Shown here in pieces: positions 1 to 8,971 of a stretch of DNA of 64,000 nt. The translations under genes and the position numbers were made by a program. How positions within the stretch are numbered: the stretch's first letter is position 1; the number at the start of each line of letters is the position of its first letter. Source of the stretch: Caballeronia zhejiangensis (GTDB lineage: Bacteria; Pseudomonadota; Gammaproteobacteria; Burkholderiales; Burkholderiaceae); NCBI RefSeq assembly GCF_000698575.1, contig NZ_JFHD01000002.1, forward strand, positions 62,001 through 126,000, given 5' to 3'. Under the pieces are notes generated by a model. That model made no database searches. It saw only the letters and a program-made list of their open reading frames with translations, and was not told the origin of the DNA.

Positions 1-156
1 GTGCTCGATCGCATTCCGACCGTCGAGAACCTCGCGGCCGTCGCGTTCAACATTCTCGCGGAAGTCTATGACGCGCACTACGGCGTCAATCTCAAGCTGA
101 AGCGCGTGCGTCTGTACGAAACGCCGAACTGCTGGGCCGACGTCGCGCGCGGCTGA
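1..156 (+). CDS. queD: 6-carboxytetrahydropterin synthase (QueD-like), C-terminal fragment
   Basis: Only the last 51 codons are in the window; the gene starts upstream. The visible part carries a PTVENLA segment, matching the conserved PTSEN-like motif of the 6-pyruvoyl-tetrahydropterin synthase fold, and then a V-R-L-Y-E-T segment that supplies the conserved C-terminal glutamate binding the pterin. The family converts dihydroneopterin triphosphate to 6-carboxytetrahydropterin in queuosine/preQ0 synthesis in the cytoplasm. A hairpin followed by four T lies just after the stop. Because only a third of the protein is visible, a broader 6-pyruvoyl-tetrahydropterin synthase family label is equally safe. 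Confidence 0.75.
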   Translation: MLDRIPTVENLAAVAFNILAEVYDAHYGVNLKLKRVRLYETPNCWADVARG

Positions 157-164
157 TTTCAGGC

Positions 165-204
165 GTGCGCGCGGCCGGAAGCACCTCCGGCGCGCGTGCT
201 TTTG
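165..204 (+). terminator. Probable rho-independent terminator of the queD-like gene
   Basis: CGCGCG-GCCGG pairs with CCGG-CGCGCG (one bulged G) around an 8-nt loop, and TTTT follows. It lies 10 nt after the stop codon of the upstream partial gene and before the next gene. The T-run is short, so efficiency is uncertain. Confidence 0.55.
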
Positions 205-337
205 TCACGGTATGATCGTCCGATGAGTCGCCCATCCTCCGAGGCGGCGAGACACGGAGCGCACGCATGCCGTCACTTCATCCGTTTTTCCAGTGGCCGC
301 GCGTGGCCGTCCTTCAAACGCTCGAAGGAGACGCGCG

Positions 338-1120
338 ATGAGCACCTTCACCAATCCCCTCAAGCAGCGCTTCTCCGAACCGGGCACGTTGTTCGGCCTG
401 TGGCTGTCGCTCGGCAGCGCCGATGCCGCCGAAGCGCTCGCGCACGCGGGCTTCGACTGGCTCTGCATCGACATGGAGCACTCGCCGAACGATAGCGCCG
501 ACGTCGTCGCCCAGTTGCGCGCGATCGCCGCCGCGCATCTGCCGAGCGAGCCGATCGTGCGCGTGCCGGCGAACGAAGGCTGGCTCGTCAAGCGCGCGCT
601 CGACGCAGGCGCGCGCACGCTGATGTTCCCGAACGTGCAATCGGCGGAAGAGGCGGCGCGCATCGTGAGGCTGACGCAATATCCGACCGAAGCGGCGCTG
701 CACGGCCTGCGCGGCGTGGCGGGCGCGGTGCGCGCGGCGGCATACGGTATGCGTCGCGATTACATGGCGAGCGCGAATGCGCAGATTGCGACGATCGTGC
801 AGATCGAATCGGTCGCGGCGCTCGAAGCCGTCGATGAAATTGCCGCGACGCCGGGCGTCGATTGCCTGTTCATCGGGCCGGCGGATCTGGCCGCGAGCCT
901 CGGTCATCTCGGCGACGGCAAGCATCCGGATGTGCAGGCGGCGATCACGAAGATCGTCGACGCGGCGAATCGCGCGGGCATCGCGAGCGGCATCTTCGCA
1001 CTCGATGCCGCGAGCGCGAAGCAGTACGCGCAGGCGGGCATCAAGCTCGTCGCGATCGGCGCGGATGTAATGTGGCTGTTGAAGGCGACGCGTCAGGCGT
1101 TGCAGGAGGCGAGATCATGA
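338..1120 (+). CDS. HpcH/HpaI family aldolase (2-keto-3-deoxy-type class II aldolase)
   Basis: The 260-residue protein is a metal-dependent class II aldolase of the HpcH/HpaI (citrate-lyase-like) family. These cleave 4-hydroxy-2-keto acids such as 4-hydroxy-2-oxoheptanedioate or 2-keto-3-deoxy-L-rhamnonate into pyruvate plus an aldehyde. Visible family features are CIDMEHSP (the Glu-His pair), the IVRVP segment with the substrate-binding arginine, IVQIES with the metal-binding Glu, and CLFIGPADLAASLG with the second metal ligand Asp. The start at 338 was chosen because GAAGGAG lies 7 nt upstream; the in-frame codon at 293 would add 15 unrelated Arg-rich residues. The stop overlaps the start of the next gene by ATGA, so the two are translationally coupled. 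The exact substrate cannot be read from the sequence. Confidence 0.85.
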   Translation: MSTFTNPLKQRFSEPGTLFGLWLSLGSADAAEALAHAGFDWLCIDMEHSPNDSADVVAQLRAIAAAHLPSEPIVRVPANEGWLVKRALDAGARTLMFPNVQSAEEAARIVRLTQYPTEAALHGLRGVAGAVRAAAYGMRRDYMASANAQIATIVQIESVAALEAVDEIAATPGVDCLFIGPADLAASLGHLGDGKHPDVQAAITKIVDAANRAGIASGIFALDAASAKQYAQAGIKLVAIGADVMWLLKATRQALQEARS

Positions 1121-1785
1121 AAGCCGCCGCCGCTGCGATCATCGCGCTGGCGCTCGCCGGTGCGGCCCGCGCCGACAACGCGCCGAAGCCGACCGACATC
1201 GCGACGCAAAACGCCGTCGCCGATTACAACGCGGGCAATTTCGTCGCGGCGCGCTCGGAGTTTCGGCGTGCGGCGCAAAGAGGCAGCCGCCTCGCCGAAT
1301 TCAACTACGCGATGATGCTGCTCAACGGCGAGGGCGGCCCGGCGGATGTGCCCGAAGGCAAGAAATGGCTGCGCCGCGCCGCCGACGCCAACATGACGCA
1401 CGCGCAATACGTGTACGGCAAGATGTACGACGACGGCCAGTTCGTCGAGAAAGATCCGGCGGAGGCGCATCGCTGGTTCCTGCGCGCGGCGAATCAGGGT
1501 CACGTACAGGCCGAACTCGCGCTCGCCAACCAGTTCCTCGACGGACGCGGCACCGCGCGCGACAACACGCAGGCGTTCACCTGGTACAAGAAGGCTGCGG
1601 AAGGCGGCGACATGACGGCGCAATACGTCGCGGGATCGTTCTACGAGCGCGGCGGCGATGGCGTCGAACGCAATCTGAATGTCGCGCGGGCTTATTACGC
1701 GGCAGCGGCCGCGCAGGGCGATCCGGCGGCGAAGCTCAAGTATCTGCAGCTCAGCACCGAACTCGAGCAGCAGAAGCCGCAGTGA
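1117..1785 (+). CDS. Exported Sel1-repeat (SLR/TPR-like) protein
   Basis: This 222-residue protein starts with a classical signal peptide (MKAAAAAIIALALAGAARA, probable cleavage at about residue 19). About four to five Sel1-like helical repeats follow between residues 35 and 205, recognisable from the G-x-G ... A-x-x-W-x-x-x-A-A pattern (for example KKWLRRAADAN, HRWFLRAANQG and FTWYKKAAEGG). Sel1 proteins are periplasmic protein-interaction scaffolds. Its role here is unknown. The ATGA overlap with the aldolase gene is probably just compact packing in one transcript. It converges on rodA, with a minus-strand terminator in between. Confidence 0.8.
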   Translation: MKAAAAAIIALALAGAARADNAPKPTDIATQNAVADYNAGNFVAARSEFRRAAQRGSRLAEFNYAMMLLNGEGGPADVPEGKKWLRRAADANMTHAQYVYGKMYDDGQFVEKDPAEAHRWFLRAANQGHVQAELALANQFLDGRGTARDNTQAFTWYKKAAEGGDMTAQYVAGSFYERGGDGVERNLNVARAYYAAAAAQGDPAAKLKYLQLSTELEQQKPQ

Positions 1786-1799
1786 CGGCGCGCGTCGAT

Positions 1800-1826
1800 A
1801 AAAAAAACCGCGGTCGAAGCCGCGGC
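1800..1826 (-). terminator. Rho-independent terminator after rodA (end of mre operon)
   Basis: Read on the minus strand, CCGCGG-CTTCGA-CCGCGG is followed by eight T. It lies about 23 nt after the rodA stop and marks the end of the mreBCD-mrdA-rodA transcript. On the plus strand there is no T-run, so it is not a good terminator for the Sel1 gene. Confidence 0.75.
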
Positions 1827-1848
1827 TCATGTGGCGGAAGATAGCCCG

Positions 1849-3009
1849 CTAACTCTGCATCAACCGCTTTTGCCGCGCGACGCTCATGATGAGCCCGGCC
1901 GCGACGCCGAGCGTCGTCAGCGCGGTTCCGCCGTAACTCATGAAGGGCAGCGGCACGCCGACCACCGGCAGGATCCCGCTCACCATGCCGATGTTGACGA
2001 ACGCGTAAGTAAAGAACGCGAGCGTGAGCGATCCCGCCAATAATCGCCCGAAGAAGGTCGCTCCGTTCGCCGCGATGAACAGTCCGCGCGCGATGAGCGC
2101 CATATAAAGAAAGAGCAGCACGAGCCCGCCCGCGAGCCCGAACTCTTCGGAGAACACGGCGAAAATGAAGTCGGTGTGTTTCTCGGGGATGAACTCGAGG
2201 TGCGCCTGCGTGCCCTTCAGCCAGCCCTTGCCGAGCGTGCCGCCGGAGCCGATCGCGATCACCGCCTGAATCGTGTGGAAGCCTTTGCCGAGCGGATCGG
2301 AAGTCGGATCGAGCAGCGTGCAGATGCGATGCTTCTGGTAGTCGTGCATCATCGGCCAGACGACTTCGGGCTGACAAATCTTTTCCTGGAACGTCGCGAC
2401 GCCCGCCACCGCGATGACGCCCGCGATCAGCACCGGCAGGATCAGCTTGAAACTCAGCCCCGCGAAATAGATGACGAACATGCCCGCCGCGAACACGAGC
2501 ACGGCGGTGCCGAGGTCCGGCTGCTTCGCGATCAGGCCGACGGGCAGCATCAGAATGAGAAAGCCGACGATGTAATCCCACCAGCGAATGTTGCTTTCGC
2601 GCTTCTGGTAGTACCACGCGAGCATCAGCGGCATCGCGATCTTCATGATTTCCGATGGCTGGATCACCACGCCGACATTGAGCCAGCGCTTCGCGCCCTT
2701 GCGCGTCAGGCCGAACGCGGCGACCGCGATCAGCAACGCGACGCCGACCGTATAGAGCGGCACGGCGAAGCGCATCAGCGTTTGCGGCGGAATGTTGGCG
2801 AGTATCCACATCAGGCCGAAGGTCAGCATGATGTTGCGCAACTGGTCTTCGACGCGGCCCGGCATGTCGAGGCTGGCGCTATAGAGCGTCACGATTCCGA
2901 CGCCGAGCAGCAGGAACACGATCAGCGCGAGCGGCTTGTCGAAGCCCGCGAACATGCGCTTGGCGCGGTCCAGCAGCTCGCGCTTGTCGAATTGGACGTG
3001 CAGTTGCAT
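1849..3009 (-). CDS. rodA: Rod shape-determining peptidoglycan glycosyltransferase RodA
   Basis: The 386-residue polytopic membrane protein (about ten hydrophobic segments) belongs to the SEDS family. SEDS enzymes polymerise lipid II glycan strands in the lateral wall and work with PBP2. Family features include the first membrane segment after FDKPLALIVF, the loop with WLNVGVVIQPSEIMKIAMPL (conserved QPSE), KQPDLGTAVL, the cytoplasmic/periplasmic GKGWLKGTQAHLEFIPEKHTDFIFAV signature, and LPFMSYGGTAL near the C-terminus. It lies 11 nt downstream of mrdA and is the last gene of the elongasome operon. The start codon gives a short amphipathic N-terminus before the first membrane segment, a normal arrangement for the family. 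Confidence 0.95.
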   Translation of the reverse strand: MQLHVQFDKRELLDRAKRMFAGFDKPLALIVFLLLGVGIVTLYSASLDMPGRVEDQLRNIMLTFGLMWILANIPPQTLMRFAVPLYTVGVALLIAVAAFGLTRKGAKRWLNVGVVIQPSEIMKIAMPLMLAWYYQKRESNIRWWDYIVGFLILMLPVGLIAKQPDLGTAVLVFAAGMFVIYFAGLSFKLILPVLIAGVIAVAGVATFQEKICQPEVVWPMMHDYQKHRICTLLDPTSDPLGKGFHTIQAVIAIGSGGTLGKGWLKGTQAHLEFIPEKHTDFIFAVFSEEFGLAGGLVLLFLYMALIARGLFIAANGATFFGRLLAGSLTLAFFTYAFVNIGMVSGILPVVGVPLPFMSYGGTALTTLGVAAGLIMSVARQKRLMQS

Positions 3010-3020
3010 GGCGGTTTCCT

Positions 3021-5300
3021 TTACTCGTCGATGCCGCCGGACGGCGCGAGAACGCGCACCCCGTCGTTTTCGTTGCTGCGCACCATGGTGGGCGTCGGCT
3101 CGCTCGGGCGCTTCTTCGGCGCGGGCGATCGGCCGGGCGTCGATGCAGGCACCGCAGCCGCAGGCGCAGCGGGCGGCGCCGACGCAGCGCGCGGTTTCGA
3201 GACTTTCGGAGCGGATGCCGCAGGCGCCGACGCCGCCTTCGCGACATCCGGATTCGACGCCGCTTGCGGCGAAAACGCCGGCGACGAATTCGCGACCGAC
3301 GCGGGCAGCGCGACGGCGGCGGGCGGTTGCGTGCCGCCGATGACCGGCACGGTCGCTTCGGTCGTGGCCGAAGCCGCCGCTGCGACCGCCGCCGCTTCCG
3401 CGCCCGGCTTGAGACGGTCGACGAGGTAATAGTCGAGCACCTTGCGCGCGATCGGACCGGCGGACTCCGCGCCCCAGCCGCCGTTTTCGACGATCAGCGC
3501 GATCGCGATCTTCGGCTGCTCCGCCGGCGCGAACGCGATGAACAACGCATGGTCCCGCAGATGCTCGGCCGTTCCGCCGTGGCCCCGATAGTTCGCGCCC
3601 TGCAGCGAATAGACCTGTGCCGTGCCCGTCTTGCCCGCCGCGAGATAGGGCGCACCCGCGAAAACCTTCGCTGCCGTGCCGTTCGTCACGACGCCTTCCA
3701 TTGCGTGCTTGATGACGTCGATGTCCTTCTGCTGCACCGGAATCTTGTTGCTCGGATCGCGCACGACCGCGCGCAGGTCCTTGTTGATCGGATTCTCGAT
3801 GTTGCGCACGAGGTGCGGCTTCATCACGACGCCGTTATTCGCGAGCGTCGCCGTCGCGTGCGCGAGTTGCAGGATCGTGAACGAGTTGTAGCCCTGCCCG
3901 ATGCCGAGACTGATCGTCTCGCCTTCGTACCATTTCTGCTGCTCGGGCTTGCGGTACGCCTTGCGCTTCCATTCCGTCGACGGAAGAATGCCCTTCGCCT
4001 CGCCCGCGATATCGATGCCGGTGATCTGGCCGAAGCCCCACGGCTTCATGAAGCCGGCCATCGCATTGACGCCGAGATCGCGCGCGAGCATGTAGAAGTA
4101 CGTGTCGTTCGACACGACGATCGCGCGGTTCATGTCCACCCAGCCCTGACCCGAGCGCACGTCGTTGCGGAACGTGTGGCCGCCGAACGTGAAGTAGCCC
4201 GGATCCTGGAAGCCCCAGCCCGGCGTGCGCTTGTGCAGCGACAACGCGGCGAGCGCCATGAACGGCTTGTAAGTCGAGCCCGGCGGATACGTGCCGTGCA
4301 GCGGACGATTCAAGAGCGGATGATCCGGCGAATTGTTGAGCGCGTCCCAGGTTTGCTGATCGATGCCGTCGACGAACGAATTCGGATCGAAACTCGGCGC
4401 GGAGACGAATGCGAGCACGTCGCCGGTCGATGGCTCGATCGCGACGAGCGCGCCGCGCTTGCCCGCGAATGCCTGCTCCGCGACCTGCTGCAAGCCGATA
4501 TCCAGCGACAACTGCAAATTGTTGCCCGGCGTCGCCTGCGTGCGCGACATCGTGCGTACCGGACGGCCGCCCGCGGTCACTTCCACTTCCTCGAAACCGG
4601 TCAGGCCGTGCAGCTCCGTTTCGTAGCTCTGCTCGACGCCGATCTTGCCGACGTAATCCGTGCCCTTGTAATTGTTGGCGTCGAGGCGCGGATCGTAGTG
4701 ATCCGAGCTTTCGTCGTTGGCGTCGCTCGCGTCGTCGATGCGCTCCTGATCGCGCTGCGAAATGCGCCCGATATAGCCGATCACATGCGCTGCGGTCGTG
4801 CCGAGCGGATATTGGCGGAACAGGCGCGCGCGCACTTCGACGCCGGGAAAGCGGAAACGCTGCGCCGTGAACTTGGCGACCTCCTCGTCGGTGAGACGCG
4901 TGCGAATCGGCAGGCTTTCGAAATTCTTCGAGTCCTCGAGAAGCTTCTTAAAACGGCGGCGGTCGCGCGCGTCGATCGGAATGACTTGCGACAGCTCGTC
5001 GATGGTTTCGTCGAGCGTGCCGTTGATCTTGGAGCGCGTGATTTCGAGCGTGTACGCCGAATAGTTCTTCGCCAGCACGACCCCGTTGCGGTCGGTGATG
5101 ATGCCGCGATTCGGCACGATCGGCGCGACCGAAATGCGGTTCTCGTTTGCCTGCAACGAGTATTTGCTGAAATGCCAGACCTGCAGATAGAGGAAGCGCA
5201 GCCCGATCAGCCCGAAGCAGATGAACACGAACAGTCCCGCCGCCGCGACGCGCAGGCGGAACTTCGACAACTGTTGCTCGGTGTTCTTGATTTCGGTCAT
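3021..5300 (-). CDS. mrdA: Penicillin-binding protein 2 (MrdA), peptidoglycan transpeptidase
   Basis: The class B PBP crosslinks peptidoglycan during elongation as partner of RodA. The 759-residue protein has an N-terminal membrane anchor at residues 18-40, a dimerisation/head region, and a transpeptidase domain with all three active-site motifs: STYK at about 342-345 (nucleophile Ser342), SND at about 397-399 and KTGT at about 557-560. Two oddities stand out. One is an acidic Asp/Ser/Asn-rich insert at about 189-212. The other is a roughly 125-residue Ala/Pro/Ser-rich low-complexity tail after residue 632, well beyond the usual ~630-residue length. It lies in the mre operon between mreD (82-nt gap) and rodA (11-nt gap). 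Confidence 0.95.
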   Translation of the reverse strand: MTEIKNTEQQLSKFRLRVAAAGLFVFICFGLIGLRFLYLQVWHFSKYSLQANENRISVAPIVPNRGIITDRNGVVLAKNYSAYTLEITRSKINGTLDETIDELSQVIPIDARDRRRFKKLLEDSKNFESLPIRTRLTDEEVAKFTAQRFRFPGVEVRARLFRQYPLGTTAAHVIGYIGRISQRDQERIDDASDANDESSDHYDPRLDANNYKGTDYVGKIGVEQSYETELHGLTGFEEVEVTAGGRPVRTMSRTQATPGNNLQLSLDIGLQQVAEQAFAGKRGALVAIEPSTGDVLAFVSAPSFDPNSFVDGIDQQTWDALNNSPDHPLLNRPLHGTYPPGSTYKPFMALAALSLHKRTPGWGFQDPGYFTFGGHTFRNDVRSGQGWVDMNRAIVVSNDTYFYMLARDLGVNAMAGFMKPWGFGQITGIDIAGEAKGILPSTEWKRKAYRKPEQQKWYEGETISLGIGQGYNSFTILQLAHATATLANNGVVMKPHLVRNIENPINKDLRAVVRDPSNKIPVQQKDIDVIKHAMEGVVTNGTAAKVFAGAPYLAAGKTGTAQVYSLQGANYRGHGGTAEHLRDHALFIAFAPAEQPKIAIALIVENGGWGAESAGPIARKVLDYYLVDRLKPGAEAAAVAAAASATTEATVPVIGGTQPPAAVALPASVANSSPAFSPQAASNPDVAKAASAPAASAPKVSKPRAASAPPAAPAAAVPASTPGRSPAPKKRPSEPTPTMVRSNENDGVRVLAPSGGIDE

Positions 5301-5382
5301 GCAGCTTTCGCGGTGTGCTCGCGATTCAAGTGTAGTTCGCGCGCGGCGGTTTTTTCGCCGACCCGGCGCCGCGCGGCAAGAC

Positions 5383-5895
5383 TCAGATTGGACGCGTATC
5401 GTCCGGGTCGGCGGCGCGGCGTTGCGGCATCAGCAGGAGGAAGCTCGCGATCGGCCAGAGCAGCGCTTCGACGAATCCGTTGATGAGATAGCTCCAGCCG
5501 GGGAACGCGGCGCCCGTCATGAGGCGGATGATGAAAGGCACGAGATGCGCGCCCACCAGCAGCGGCGCGACGACGAACATCTGCACGGGCAGTGTCATCC
5601 ACAGCACGCGGCGATGAATCGTGATCGCGCCGTACGAAAGCAGCGTGTAGGCCAGCGCGTGTTCGCCAAGGAGATTCGCGTTGTGCACGTCCATCAGGAT
5701 GCCGAGCATGAACGCGATGCCCATGCCGACCTTGCGCGGTTGATGCACGTTCCAGAACAGCAGCACGAGCGCGACGAAATCCGGCACGCCGATGAGCCGT
5801 CCCCACGGCATGAGGTTCAGCAGGAACGCGGCGGCCAGGCTGAACGTGATGAAGTACGGATTGACCGGCTGCAGGATGTATTGCGGACGGTTCAT
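5383..5895 (-). CDS. mreD: Rod shape-determining protein MreD
   Basis: This 170-residue inner-membrane protein with about five hydrophobic segments belongs to the MreD family, which links MreC and the cytoskeleton in the elongasome. Recognition rests on the position between mreC and mrdA, the N-terminal YFITFSLAAAFLLNLMPW segment, and the central VGMGIAFMLGILMDVH segment with the conserved G-x-x-x-D typical of MreD. The start overlaps the mreC stop by 4 nt (ATGA). The gap to mrdA is 82 nt. Confidence 0.9.
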   Translation of the reverse strand: MNRPQYILQPVNPYFITFSLAAAFLLNLMPWGRLIGVPDFVALVLLFWNVHQPRKVGMGIAFMLGILMDVHNANLLGEHALAYTLLSYGAITIHRRVLWMTLPVQMFVVAPLLVGAHLVPFIIRLMTGAAFPGWSYLINGFVEALLWPIASFLLLMPQRRAADPDDTRPI

Positions 5896-7010
5896 CGCGC
5901 GGCTCCCGATGATGCGGGTTTCGGCGCATGCGCCTTCTTCGACGGTTTCGCCGCCGCGCCCGATGCAGCTTTCGGCTCGGCCGCCTTCTCCGACGGCTTC
6001 GCGGGCGCGGGCGCTGCCGGTGTTGCAGCCGCTGGCGCAGAACCCGGCACCGGAGCGGAAGCGCCGCTCGCGCCCGCTGCGGCGGCAGCCTTCGGCGCGG
6101 GCTTCTTCTTGCCCTTGTTTTCCTTCGCTTCCTTGGCGGCCGCAGCTGCTTCGACTTCGACCGGATTCGGCGGCTGATTCAAGTTGTAGTGCAGCACGAG
6201 CAACTGGCGCGCGCCGCGCACGGCCGCGATCGGCACGCAGACGACGCGCGCGAACGCCGTATCCGCCTGCTTGTCGACGCGCAGCACCTTCGCGACCGGC
6301 AGTCCCGGCGGATAGATGCCGTCGAGGCCGCTCGTCACGAGTTCGTCGCCGGCTTGGACGTCGGCGCTGATCGGCACGAAGCGAAGATCGAGCGTGTCGC
6401 CCTTCGGCGTGCCGTAAATCACGCTGCGCAAGCCGGTGCGCGAGATCTGGACGGGCACGGCCTGGTCTTTATCGGTGAGCAGCGTGACTTCGGATTGCAG
6501 CGGAAACACGCGCGTCACCTGACCGATCACGCCGTCTTCGGTGACGACGGGCGCGCCGTCCTGGATATTCTGCTGCGAACCCTTGCCGATCACGACTTTC
6601 TGCGTGAACGGATCGCGCGTGTCGTATTGAATTTCGGCGGGCGTTTCTTCGGTCGTTGCGCGGGATTGCAGATTCAGCAGCGCGCGCAGATGCGCGTTCT
6701 CGATGGCGAGCTGGGCCGCGTCGCCCGCCTTGACGGAAAGCTCCAGATTCTTGTCGCTGAGCTTGCGGTTTTCGCTGCGCAGCGTCGCGCTGGTCACGGC
6801 GAGATCGGCGGCGCCCATGAAGATGTCGCGCGGCACCAGCGCCGCGCGCTGCAACGGATACAGCCCGGCGCCGAGCATCCCGCGAACGATTTCCAGCGTG
6901 CTGAAGCGAGCGTCCGAGATGAGCAGCGCGATGGCGAGCACCACGAAGAAAATCAGGCGCGCGAGCGCGGAAGGGCCTTGCTTGAAAAGGGGCGGCGGAC
7001 TGTATTCCAT
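5892..7010 (-). CDS. mreC: Rod shape-determining protein MreC
   Basis: The 372-residue bitopic inner-membrane protein activates PBP2/RodA. It has a short cytoplasmic N-terminus, a membrane segment at about residues 18-36 (ARLIFFVVLAIALLISDAR), a coiled-coil region at about 70-110, and the periplasmic beta domain with the conserved VVTEDGVIGQV and ELVTSGLDGIYPPGLPVA motifs. Residues after about 282 form an Ala/Pro/Lys-rich low-complexity tail of about 90 residues, resembling the tail of the PBP2 protein in the same operon. A 185-nt spacer separates it from mreB and contains a GGCCCGG/CCGGGCC hairpin (7097-7117) without a T-run. Confidence 0.93.
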   Translation of the reverse strand: MEYSPPPLFKQGPSALARLIFFVVLAIALLISDARFSTLEIVRGMLGAGLYPLQRAALVPRDIFMGAADLAVTSATLRSENRKLSDKNLELSVKAGDAAQLAIENAHLRALLNLQSRATTEETPAEIQYDTRDPFTQKVVIGKGSQQNIQDGAPVVTEDGVIGQVTRVFPLQSEVTLLTDKDQAVPVQISRTGLRSVIYGTPKGDTLDLRFVPISADVQAGDELVTSGLDGIYPPGLPVAKVLRVDKQADTAFARVVCVPIAAVRGARQLLVLHYNLNQPPNPVEVEAAAAAKEAKENKGKKKPAPKAAAAAGASGASAPVPGSAPAAATPAAPAPAKPSEKAAEPKAASGAAAKPSKKAHAPKPASSGAAR

Positions 7011-7195
7011 GGTCGGCGCCGAGGGCGTGAACGGATGGATCGATGCTGCAGGTCACTTCGCCGGCGGCGAAACCTGCCCTACGCTGTTCCGACAACGGCC
7101 CGGACAGAGGCCGGGCCATGCGCGCGTCGCGTTACGCGGGTGCTTGCAAGCGTGCTTCGGGGTTGCGTCGATATCCGGACGCCCGAAGCAGCAGA

Positions 7196-8239
<1,044 letters not shown>

Positions 8240-8615
8240 TCAAAAATCCTGTCTCGCTGGGTGGCCGTTCGTCGCGAGGAGCGCCGGGGACGGCAGCGGA
8301 AAAAATAACGGTTTGCCGGGGCGGCGAACGCTCGCCGGGAAGGGCAAATCCGGGAAGAAATCTACTGCAGAACGGAACGCTGGACGCAAACGTTTCTCGG
8401 AATCCATCAAATGCGGGAGAAAGCCGCCGACAAGCCGTTCCAGAGGTGAGTCGAACGTGTAATGATACCTTATAATTTGTGGGTATCTATAGGAAAAGGA
8501 TGGCAGTTTTTGCCATCGCCAGACCTGTTTCCGAGGGCTCCTTTCAAGATCGCAACTGGCTGCTGCAGCGAAAGTTTTCGAGATTGAGGCTGTCCACGCT
8601 TTCTCCGGTGAATTT
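8240..8615. promoter_or_regulatory. Divergent mreB/gatC promoter region with two perfect dyads
   Basis: This 376-nt gene-free region lies between mreB (minus) and gatC (plus). A TATAAT box on the plus strand (8471-8476) sits inside a perfect dyad, GATACC-N12-GGTATC (8464-8487). A second dyad, GATGGCA-GTTTT-TGCCATC (8499-8517), follows immediately and would lie at the start of the gatC leader. No convincing TTGACA box was seen at the standard spacing. A promoter here is required by the gene layout; the operator role of the dyads is inference. Confidence 0.5.
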
Positions 8616-8915
8616 ATGTCTTTGACCCTGACCGACGTAAAACGCATCGCGCACCTCGCGCGGCTCGAATTGCCCGACCACGAAGCCGAGCCCACGCTCA
8701 CGCGGCTCAACGATTTTTTCGGTCTCGTCGAGCAGATGCAGGCCGTCGACACGACCGGCATCGAACCGCTCGCGCACCCGATCGAGCAGATCGAGGAAGT
8801 CGCGCTGCGTCTGCGTGACGACGCTGTCTCAGAGCGTGTCGAACGCGAAGAGTTCCAGCGTTGCGCGCCCGCCGTGCAAGACGGGCTCTATCTCGTGCCC
8901 AAAGTCATCGAATAA
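8616..8915 (+). CDS. gatC: Asp-tRNA(Asn)/Glu-tRNA(Gln) amidotransferase subunit C
   Basis: This is the small (99-residue) subunit of the GatCAB transamidosome, which wraps around GatA and stabilises it. The sequence shows the typical N-terminal helix ([17 protein letters not shown]), the [15 protein letters not shown] segment, and the C-terminal ending [11 protein letters not shown]. It is followed after 56 nt by gatA and then gatB in one operon. The complex converts misacylated Asp-tRNA(Asn) to Asn-tRNA(Asn), and Glu-tRNA(Gln) in organisms that lack GlnRS; which reaction dominates here cannot be read from the window. Confidence 0.95.
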   Translation: MSLTLTDVKRIAHLARLELPDHEAEPTLTRLNDFFGLVEQMQAVDTTGIEPLAHPIEQIEEVALRLRDDAVSERVEREEFQRCAPAVQDGLYLVPKVIE

Positions 8916-8971
8916 GCATCAAACATTCAGCGTCAGCGCGTGATTCACACCGCGCTCATCAGGAAACTGCA

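Noticed and set aside
3264..5483. Very long plus-strand open frame opposite mrdA
   Set aside because: It is antisense to a gene with all PBP2 motifs, is extremely Arg/Asp-rich and has no domain; a GC-rich codon-bias shadow.
7097..7117. GGCCCGG/CCGGGCC hairpin between mreB and mreC as a terminator
   Set aside because: There is no T-run on either side and mreC must be expressed with mreB; more likely a neutral or mRNA-processing structure.
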